Source: an uncultured Propionibacteriaceae bacterium (GTDB taxonomy: Bacteria > Actinomycetota > Actinomycetes > Propionibacteriales > Propionibacteriaceae). Taken from it: a DNA stretch of 11,742 nucleotides. The stretch lies in NCBI GenBank assembly GCA_938012815.1, contig CALLVV010000006.1, forward strand, positions 1 through 11,742. The letters are read 5' to 3'. This document shows, in pieces, positions 7,274 through 11,742 of this stretch. Each line of letters opens with the position of its first letter. Position 1 is the stretch's first letter. A model generated the notes under the pieces. It had not been told where the DNA came from. It saw only the letters and a program-made list of their open reading frames with translations, and searched no databases. A program made the position numbers and the translations under genes.

Positions 7274-7377
7274 GTTCGCCTGCCTTGCCGCCGCTCGCCT
7301 GTCCTGGCCCGGGTTCGCTTGCCTTGTGGTCGTCTGCTCGCGCTACAGCGCTGGTGAATGACGTGTAGGCAGGCGAA
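7274..7377. repeat. Three near-direct 14-bp repeats plus an inverted copy
   Basis: GTTCGCCTGCCTTG (7274-7287), GCTCGCCTGTCCTG (7293-7306) and GTTCGCTTGCCTTG (7313-7326) recur every 19-20 bases, two helical turns. AGGCAGGCGAA (7367-7377) is the exact reverse complement of 11 bases in the first copy, so a long-range hairpin is possible. The cluster lies between the ATPase stop and the toxin-antitoxin remnant and could be protein-binding sites or a degraded repeat. Confidence 0.45.
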
Positions 7378-7455
7378 AGGGGAAATGTGAAGCCTCTTGA
7401 TGCGAGAAAGTATCTCCTGAGGTGATCGCTAGCATTTCTGTTGGGAGGTGCAAGC

Positions 7456-7676
7456 GTGTCCACCATCACGATCCGAGGGCTCAGCGACGAGGTGCGCGAT
7501 GAGTTGAAACGTTTGGCGGCTTTGAACAATCGCTCCATGGAAGCCGAGGCGCGTGAGGCTCTCACTAGGCACACTCTCGCCAACTCCGTTCGGGCGCGGG
7601 CCGGCGTCTCCGCGATGCGGGTGGTCCGGTGCTCACGGATGACGACCTTGACGACGAGACGGGTGCGCCCAGGTGA
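7456..7676 (+). pseudogene. Frameshifted FitA/VapB-type ribbon-helix-helix antitoxin
   Basis: GGGAGG at 7443-7448 precedes a GTG at 7456. The first 35-45 residues are a clear Arc-type ribbon-helix-helix antitoxin N-terminus (STITIRGLSDEVRDELKRLA, then NNRSMEAEAREAL). After about codon 45 the starting frame becomes unlike the family. The frame whose codons start at 7569 and onward gives a plausible acidic antitoxin tail (GPVLTDDDLDDETGAPR) ending at TGA 7674-7676. That stop overlaps the GTG of the toxin remnant by four bases, as in intact operons. A single indel between about 7569 and 7625 explains this. Antitoxins of this family bind both their PIN-domain toxin and the operon promoter. The DNA-binding half could still be made, followed by out-of-frame residues. 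Confidence 0.7.
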
Positions 7677-7726
7677 TCCTCGGCACCTCGGCCATCAGGG
7701 ACCTACCCGATCCTGGAGCTCCTTGA
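7673..7726 (+). pseudogene. N-terminal stump of a VapC/FitB PIN-domain toxin
   Basis: GTG overlaps the antitoxin stop (GTGA) and reads VILGTSAIRDLPDPGAP, then TGA. PIN toxins begin [IV]-[IVL]-L-D-T-[SN]-[AV]-I; here the catalytic Asp is Gly, and all family similarity ends after eight to ten residues. Intact toxins are about 130-140 residues. The stump runs into the 3' end of the convergent TetR gene (overlap 7695-7726), so the rest was deleted. It cannot be a nuclease. Confidence 0.6.
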
Positions 7727-8411
7727 AGCTTCGGTGGGCCAGTTCGTCCAGGAACGCCGACCCGTTCTCGACGCTGCCGACGTAGTGGCCGAACAGTTCC
7801 ATGTTGATGCAGCCGAACAGTTCGGTCCAGCCCCGCAGGACGATGAGGATCAGCTCGTCGGGGACATCGCCGGGCATTCCCTGCTCACTGATCCAGCGAC
7901 GCACCCTGGCGAGGTCCTCCCGCAGCACCGGCGCCGACTCCGGTGATTCCGGCGGCGTCGTCGCCCCCGCCCGCGACCTCATGTCCGAGGCGATCCTGGT
8001 CAGCAGGATCGAGATCCGGGACGCGGCTGGGATGGTTTCCGGCGGGGCCTGGTAGCCGGGGACCGGGGTGCCGTAGATGAGGCCGTATTCGTTGCGGTGC
8101 TCCAGCGCCCAGGTGCGGGTGGCGCGCCACAGCGCCACCCAGCGACCCTCGTGGTCTCCGCGCGGGATTCTGCCCTCGGCCTCCTCGACGGCTTTTCCCA
8201 GCGACTCGTAGGCGTCGACGATCAACAAGGTCAGGAGGTCGTCGCGGCTCTTCACGTACCGGTACAGGGCGCCGGGGGTGACCTCGAGGTCGCGTGCCAG
8301 GGCCCGCATGCCCAGCCCGACCGCTCCCCTCTCGACGAGGTGCCGGCGTGCGACCTCAAGCAGTCGCCGCGTGAAGGCGTCGCGGGCCTGGCGGCGTGGG
8401 GTGGGGGTCAT
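7695..8411 (-). CDS. TetR/AcrR-family transcriptional regulator with WHG-type C-terminal domain
   Basis: From the ATG at 8411 the protein has 238 residues. An upstream in-frame start at 8441 would add ten residues and reach into the operator region. Residues 10-60 form the TetR DNA-binding domain, with the helix-turn-helix at about 34-54 (GMRALARDLEVTPGALYRYV, then KSRDDLL). The C-terminal ligand-binding part contains RGWTELFGCINMELFGHYVG, as in the WHG/TetR_C_33 group. It is transcribed divergently from the NAD(P)-binding protein gene 105 bases away, and two similar operator-like sites lie between the starts. It probably represses that gene and itself until a small ligand binds; the ligand is unknown. 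Confidence 0.92.
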   Translation of the reverse strand: MTPTPRRQARDAFTRRLLEVARRHLVERGAVGLGMRALARDLEVTPGALYRYVKSRDDLLTLLIVDAYESLGKAVEEAEGRIPRGDHEGRWVALWRATRTWALEHRNEYGLIYGTPVPGYQAPPETIPAASRISILLTRIASDMRSRAGATTPPESPESAPVLREDLARVRRWISEQGMPGDVPDELILIVLRGWTELFGCINMELFGHYVGSVENGSAFLDELAHRSFKELQDRVGP

Positions 8412-8445
8412 GGTCCCAGTCTCGCACGACACGAAGAACAAAACC

Positions 8446-8488
8446 GTGAACGCTGTTTACAAAATGGCGTGAACAGTGTTTACTGTTC
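8446..8488. promoter_or_regulatory. Two tandem operator-like sites between the TetR and SDR genes
   Basis: GTGAACGCTGTTTAC (8446-8460) and GTGAACAGTGTTTAC (8469-8483) differ at two bases and are each nearly palindromic (GTGAAC/GTTTAC arms). Their centres are 23 bp apart. The second also sits in a perfect inverted repeat, GAACAGT-GTTT-ACTGTTC (8471-8488). This layout between divergent genes is what a TetR dimer operator looks like. The binder is most likely the adjacent regulator. Confidence 0.7.
8456..8484 (+). promoter_or_regulatory. Candidate promoter of the SDR gene, overlapped by both operators
   Basis: TTTACA (8456-8461) and TTTACT (8479-8484) are 17 bases apart and match the -35 and -10 consensus at five and four of six positions. 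Each hexamer lies in one operator half-site, so a bound repressor would cover the promoter. The predicted leader to the ATG at 8516 is about 25 bases. Confidence 0.4.
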
Positions 8489-8515
8489 TTGGGGGGCGAC
8501 AGGATCGGAGGAGAC

Positions 8516-9454
8516 ATGGAACACATCACCGTCATCGGAGCAGGACCGCTCGGCAGGGCCGCGACGCGCTCGCTCGTGGAGGCCGGTCACCGGGTCACGG
8601 TCGCCACCCGCAGCGGCACACAGCTTCCCGGGGCACAGGCCGTCAGGGCCGACGTCGTCACGGGCGACGGCCTGGGGGCGCTCGCGCCCGGGGCCGCGAT
8701 CCTCGCCTGTTGCGGCATTACCTACACGATCGCCGGGTGGCGCCGCGACTGGCCCCTCGCCATCGACAACCTCATCAAGACGGCGGAGCGGCAGGACGCG
8801 ACCCTCGTGGTCACGGGGAACTACTACTCCTACGCGCGCGGCCGGATGCCGATGCGCGCCACCGATCCCCTCGACCACCCGCCGTCGGCTCTGGGTGAGG
8901 TCCGGGCCGAGGTGTCCCGCAGGCTGTTCGCCGCCCACGAGCAGGGTCGCATCCGCGCGGTCGAGGTGCGGGGGTCGTCCTACCTCGGTGCTGACGCGGG
9001 GCCGGGCGCCTACCTCGGGCCGCGGTTCGTGGATCCGCTGCTGGCCAAGGGGGCGACGAGCGTCCTCGGCGATCCCGACCTGCCCTACACCATGACCGCC
9101 ATCCCCGACTTCGGGCGTCTGCTGGCCCGCGCCACCACCGATCCGGAGATGCCCGGCCGGGCCTGGCACGTCCCCAGCGCCCCGGCGGTCAGCGTCCGCG
9201 ATCTGGCCCGGATGCTGCTGCGAGCCGCCGGCCGCGATGACGAGCCGAGGTTGCGCACCATGCCGGCGTCGTTGCTGCGTGTGCTGGGCTGGTTCTCCCC
9301 GACGCTGAGGGCGGTGAGAGAGACCCTCTACCAGAACACCGAACCCTTCGTCGCCGACGACACCGACACCCGCGAACTGCTCGGCGAGACCCACACGCCG
9401 CTGGAGGAAACGGCGGCGGACATCGTCGCAGCCCGGGGTGGGAAAGCTGCTTGA
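8516..9454 (+). CDS. NAD(P)-binding atypical SDR / NAD-dependent epimerase-like protein
   Basis: The ATG follows GGAGGAG by two bases, giving 312 residues. The N-terminus is a Rossmann fold with GAGPLG (Gly8, Gly10, Gly13) directly after the first strand. Later segments typical of actinobacterial 'NAD-dependent epimerase/dehydratase' proteins are VRAEVSRRLFAAHEQGRIR (128-146), VEVRGSSYLG, LPYTMTAIPDFGRLLA (189-204), AWHVPSAPAVSVRDLARML and YQNTEPFVADDT. The classical SDR YxxxK is absent; NYYSYARGR (102-110) occupies its place, as in other atypical SDRs, so the activity cannot be named. It stands alone downstream of the divergent TetR regulator, which probably controls it, suggesting a role in handling a small molecule sensed by that regulator. 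Confidence 0.88.
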   Translation: MEHITVIGAGPLGRAATRSLVEAGHRVTVATRSGTQLPGAQAVRADVVTGDGLGALAPGAAILACCGITYTIAGWRRDWPLAIDNLIKTAERQDATLVVTGNYYSYARGRMPMRATDPLDHPPSALGEVRAEVSRRLFAAHEQGRIRAVEVRGSSYLGADAGPGAYLGPRFVDPLLAKGATSVLGDPDLPYTMTAIPDFGRLLARATTDPEMPGRAWHVPSAPAVSVRDLARMLLRAAGRDDEPRLRTMPASLLRVLGWFSPTLRAVRETLYQNTEPFVADDTDTRELLGETHTPLEETAADIVAARGGKAA

Positions 9455-9500
9455 GTCGGACTGCTCGCGAGTGGGTGGGCCTGCATTGCCGGGTATGGGT

Positions 9501-9543
9501 GGTTTCGACTCGGGTCGCTCGTTCCCCGCGACCCGGCTCAACC
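9501..9543. repeat. REP-like intergenic palindrome
   Basis: A perfect 8-bp stem, CGGGTCGC (9511-9518) with GCGACCCG (9528-9535), has a nine-base loop. Outer GGTT (9501-9504) and AACC (9540-9543) can pair too. The unit GGTTTCGACTCG...CTCGTTCC...GGCTCAACC resembles short palindromic repeats scattered through many actinobacterial genomes, from my memory of such sequences. It lies 46 bases after the SDR stop and could also stop transcription, though no T tract follows. Confidence 0.55.
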
Positions 9544-9614
9544 GGCTTCGGAAGGGAGGGGCGCTCACGTGCTGGCTCAATCGGCTGTGAGATCGAGGCG
9601 TCTACTGTGGGGGC

Positions 9615-10340
9615 ATGACCGCACATGCCGTCACCCGTCACGAAATCTTCCAGACCAGCCTCATCTCTGCCCTCGCCCAGGGCGTCTATGAGGACGAGAT
9701 GACCCTGGCCGAGCTCCTCGGCCACGGTTCCTTCGGCATCGGCACCTTCAACGGGCTCGACGGCGAGATGATCATCCTGGGCGGTGTCTGCTACCGGCTG
9801 CGCGGCGACGGGTCCGTGAGTGTGCCCGAGTTGACGGAACGCACCCCCTACGCCGTCGTGACCAATTTCGTGCCGAGCCTGAGCCGCTCCTTGGCGGGCC
9901 CGATGACCCGGGAGGAGTTCTCCCGGGCCATCGACGCCTTCGTGCCGAGCTCGAACTACATGTACGCGCTGCGGGTGACCGGCCGATTCACGTGGGCGAG
10001 TGCGCGCGCGGTGACGAAACAGGATCGTCCCTACCGGCCCATGATCGAGGCCACCGACGGTGAGGAGATCGCCCGCCACGAGGACTTCAACGGGACGATC
10101 GCCGGGTTCCGCACGCCGCTGTACGAGTCGGGCATCTCGGTGGCGGGCTGTCACGCCCACATCATCGACGACGACCACACCTGGGGTGGGCACCTGGTGG
10201 ATTTCGTCCTGGAGGAAGGTGAGGCCGAGCTGTGCCTGGGCACGGACTTCCACATGCGCCTGCCGTTGACCGAGGAGTTCCGCATCGCCGATCTGTCGGA
10301 GGACATGACCGAGGAGATCCGCCGGGTCGAACACCACTGA
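9615..10340 (+). CDS. budA: Alpha-acetolactate decarboxylase
   Basis: It converts (S)-2-acetolactate to (R)-acetoin in the cytoplasm, diverting pyruvate-derived carbon to neutral acetoin/2,3-butanediol. The 241-residue length is normal for the family. HEIFQTSLISALAQGVYEDE opens the fold, followed by LLGHGSFGIGTFNGLDGE and GRFTWASARAV. The zinc-binding region AGCHAHIIDDDHTWGGHLVDF supplies His180, His182 and His193, matching the three ligands known in the Bacillus enzyme; Glu51 fits the active-site Glu. The ATG at 9615 has a G-rich TGGGGG a few bases upstream. No acetolactate synthase or butanediol dehydrogenase lies next to it, so acetolactate must come from a synthase elsewhere, perhaps that of branched-chain amino acid synthesis. 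It seems to be a single-gene unit. Confidence 0.95.
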   Translation: MTAHAVTRHEIFQTSLISALAQGVYEDEMTLAELLGHGSFGIGTFNGLDGEMIILGGVCYRLRGDGSVSVPELTERTPYAVVTNFVPSLSRSLAGPMTREEFSRAIDAFVPSSNYMYALRVTGRFTWASARAVTKQDRPYRPMIEATDGEEIARHEDFNGTIAGFRTPLYESGISVAGCHAHIIDDDHTWGGHLVDFVLEEGEAELCLGTDFHMRLPLTEEFRIADLSEDMTEEIRRVEHH

Positions 10341-10353
10341 ACCGTGGGCATGG

Positions 10354-10581
10354 TCAGTTCCCCGTCTTCGGGAGTCCCGGTTTCACGGCCGGCCTGGACG
10401 AAGGAGGCGGGGCCGGCACCTGGGTGGGTGCTCCGGTTGGCGTCGCACTGGTGGGGGCAGGAACACTTGGCGGCAGTTGGGACGGATCACCAGTCGGCGT
10501 GGGCGGGCTCGGCACCGTGCTGGGATCAGGACTGATGCTCGGATCGATGCCGGGTGGCTTGCCCGATCTGAGATAATTCAA
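10354..10581 (-). pseudogene. Stump of an LPXTG cell-wall-anchored protein (Pro-rich wall-spanning region)
   Basis: The frame opens right after a TAG at about 10590 and has no ATG; a TTG at 10581 is the only possible start. It encodes 75 residues dominated by Pro, Ser and Thr (units such as PSPPTPTGDPS and PAPTSATPTGAP), then PGLPKTGN and a TGA (10356-10354). LPKTG fits the sortase A motif LPXTG, and Pro/Thr-rich stretches usually span the cell wall before it. A real sorting signal continues with about 20 hydrophobic residues and a basic tail; here translation stops one residue after the motif, and no other frame downstream supplies them. Both the surface domain and the anchor are missing, so this is probably a remnant. 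The stop is 13 bases from the convergent decarboxylase gene. Confidence 0.55.
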
Positions 10582-10733
10582 AGTGTCCTACCACAAAGAC
10601 TCTCAGTTGAAAGACAAGCCGCTATCGTAAATAGCTACTATACGTCTTGACCGTGACCAGACCCGGTGAACTTGTGTGAACTGATCTACACCTCCTGTTC
10701 CGGGGATCTTCTCGTAGCTGGGTCCCGCACCCT

Positions 10734-10752
10734 AGGCTTGTTTCGTTAGGTG
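10734..10752 (+). repeat. Left terminal inverted repeat of the IS remnant
   Basis: It pairs with 11231-11248 as described for the element; the G at 10740, the extra T and the G/A and T/G differences show decay. The preceding 150 bases (10582-10733) hold nothing I can assign. Confidence 0.6.
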
Positions 10753-11240
10753 GGGGACCTCGACCCAGATCCGCCAATACATTGTCGATGGTATTCTGGT
10801 GTCCTGCTGGTCATGGTCCAAGCGTCCCGAGCTGTGACTGGGGTAAGCGCCGCACGACGGGGGTGAACCTGCAGGTGGCCTACGCCTTGGCAGGACACCT
10901 CGCCTAGATCTCAAAACCATCAGCGAGTAGTGTGCATGATGCTAAGGCCCTCACGGAATCCGGATTCCTCACAACACTTGATGCCGCGATGCACATTGGG
11001 GACAAAGGCTATGTCGGTTTGGGAATGACCACCCCTGCCCGGAAGCCCGCCCACGGTGAACTCGCCAACATTGATAGAAGAAACAACACGACCATCAATC
11101 GTGTCCGCATTTCATCGAGTGGGGCATTGCAAATCTCAAGATCTGGCGTGTTCACCCGCACTGATTACCGTCGCTCTTACGGCACTTTTGAAATCACAAT
11201 ACAAGCCGTCGCTGGACTCATCTTCGCTTACACCTCATGA
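10742..11240 (+). pseudogene. Transposase remnant (IS5-like, DDE family), multiply inactivated
   Basis: Four pieces in shifting frames rebuild the C-terminal half of an IS5-type DDE transposase. The first (10742-10837) reads QYIVDGILVSCWSWSKRPEL and hits TGA. After a frameshift, 10839 onward reads WGKRRTTGVNLQVAYALAGHLA, then TAG at 10905-10907 where relatives have Trp, then ISKPSASSVHDAKALTESGF and HIGDKGYVGLGM. The DGILVSCWSW, HDAKAL and GDKGY segments carry the usual catalytic-domain landmarks. Around 11109-11147 the homologous frame is a different one (IEWGIANLKIWRV), after which the first frame resumes with TDYRRSYGTFEITIQAVAG to the stop at 11240. At least one nonsense change and three frameshifts make it nonfunctional. 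Confidence 0.8.
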
Positions 11241-11248
11241 ATAAGCCT
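11231..11248 (-). repeat. Right terminal inverted repeat of the IS remnant
   Basis: CACCTCATGAATAAGCCT contains the transposase stop TGA (11238-11240). It ends 11 bases before the stop of the unidentified minus-strand gene, so the element inserted just downstream of that gene. Confidence 0.6.
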
Positions 11249-11258
11249 CTATGCCTCC

Positions 11259-11742
11259 CTATCGTTCTATTTGGTTTTGTGGGTGGTTTCTGTTGTGGTC
11301 TCTGGCGGGTGGGGTGTGGGGTTTGCTTGGGGCGCTTGGTTGCGTTGGTGTGGCTGGTGTGGGGAACGCCGCCGCCAGGATGTTCTTGACCTGGTTGATT
11401 CTGCTTGTGTTGTCTGGTTGTGTTGGTGTGGCGGTGGGTTGTGGAGGATCGTGTGAGAGTTCGGGGTATTTGTTGTGAAGTTCCTGCGCAAGGGTGTCCG
11501 GGTCCGCCCGGGTGTAGTGGGAAACCTGTTTCCTGTGTTCTACCGGGTCGAAGATGATGGCTGTTTTCTTGTGTCTGATACGGGAAGCGAGCCGAGAATT
11601 GGCACAGAGGACCACTCGCACGTTCAGGTAGTGGTGTCCTTTCCCGGCGTGCTGGGCTTCGCGGGCTTTCTCATCGAGACGGGCAATTCCTGGTTTGTGT
11701 TGACCACCGATAGAAGAATTGACCGACGCGTTACCCCACACG
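11259..11742 (-). CDS. Unidentified protein, 3' part only (continues past the window edge)
   Basis: I do not recognise this protein. The frame is open from the window edge to TAG at 11261-11259, about 160 residues. A GTG at 11741 is possible, but the start is probably outside. Residues 1-95 look globular and charged (DEKAREAQHAGKGHHYLNVR, VVLCANSRLASRIRHKKTAI, FDPVEHRKQVSHYTRADPDT). The tail from about residue 96 is low-complexity, rich in Pro, Thr, Gln, Asn and His, and probably disordered. Codon choice (many CAA, CCA, AGA, ACA) differs from the GC-ending codons of the iron operon, which suggests horizontally acquired DNA. A hydrophobic plus-strand frame over the same bases (11251-11478) is less likely because it is mostly the antisense of the Pro/Thr repeats. 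Neighbouring IS decay fits an accessory region. Confidence 0.5.
   Translation of the reverse strand, partial: VWGNASVNSSIGGQHKPGIARLDEKAREAQHAGKGHHYLNVRVVLCANSRLASRIRHKKTAIIFDPVEHRKQVSHYTRADPDTLAQELHNKYPELSHDPPQPTATPTQPDNTSRINQVKNILAAAFPTPATPTQPSAPSKPHTPPARDHNRNHPQNQIER

Larger units (their letters stand above)
10734..11248 (+). mobile_element. Decayed, internally deleted IS5-like insertion sequence
   Basis: The ends are AGGCTTGTTTCGTTAGGTG (10734-10752) and, read as reverse complement, AGGCTTATTCATGAGGTG (11248-11231). They agree along their length with four mismatches and one gap, as terminal inverted repeats should. Between them lies a broken DDE transposase reading toward the right end, whose stop lies inside the right repeat. 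At about 515 bp it is well short of the 800-900 bp usual for such elements, so several hundred bases, mainly the N-terminal half of the gene, are gone. Flanking CTA and TCTA could be traces of a short target duplication. It cannot move on its own. Confidence 0.7.

Noticed and set aside
8480..9580. 366-codon minus-strand frame
   Set aside because: Antisense to the SDR gene, whose Rossmann motif and ribosome site are clear.
10361..10372. CCCG-TCTT-CGGG hairpin as decarboxylase terminator
   Set aside because: Four-base stem without a T tract, lying inside the Pro-rich remnant's last codons.
11251..11478. Hydrophobic plus-strand frame of 75 codons
   Set aside because: It is largely the complement of the Pro/Thr-rich tail of the minus-strand frame, so its hydrophobicity is a by-product of base composition.

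Overview
The window is high-GC DNA with frequent GTG starts, strong Shine-Dalgarno sites, Tat-type signal peptides, an IdeR/DtxR-type iron box and a fragment of an LPXTG sorting signal. Together these point to a Gram-positive actinobacterium. Propionibacteriaceae is my best guess, but that is an inference and not a measured placement.

Left part (1-2640): a Tat-exported esterase (minus strand, cut by the window edge) is followed by about 640 bases without a recognisable gene. That stretch holds a perfect 13-bp palindrome close to the esterase start and a tiny minus-strand reading frame with a good ribosome site. A multi-pass membrane protein with a YdcF/ElyC (DUF218) domain follows on the minus strand; its start is unclear.

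Centre (2639-7237): an iron block on the plus strand. Dps, with all five ferroxidase ligands, ends at a strong hairpin terminator. An IdeR-like box then precedes a four-gene siderophore importer: Tat/lipoprotein binding protein, two FecCD permeases and an ATPase. The first three genes overlap by 4 bp each and the ATPase follows after 14 bp. The importer brings in ferric siderophore, iron-loaded IdeR would repress it, and Dps stores the iron.

Next (7238-9460): a small repeat cluster leads into a decayed FitAB/VapBC-type toxin-antitoxin pair. Its antitoxin is frameshifted, and its toxin is cut to 17 residues with the first catalytic Asp replaced. The toxin remnant runs into the 3' end of a TetR regulator. 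The regulator is divergent from an atypical-SDR NAD(P)-binding protein, and two similar operator-like sites lie between them.

Right part (9461-11742): a REP-like hairpin precedes a stand-alone acetolactate decarboxylase (acetoin pathway). After it come a stump of a cell-wall-anchored protein ending at LPKTGN with no anchor, an internally deleted IS5-like insertion sequence with both terminal repeats still visible, and the 3' part of an unidentified minus-strand gene at the window edge. This end is a graveyard of accessory DNA. I found no complete undescribed system. The most unusual items are the truncated LPXTG stump, the toxin-antitoxin remnant, the small structured reading frame at 838-912 and the unidentified edge gene.
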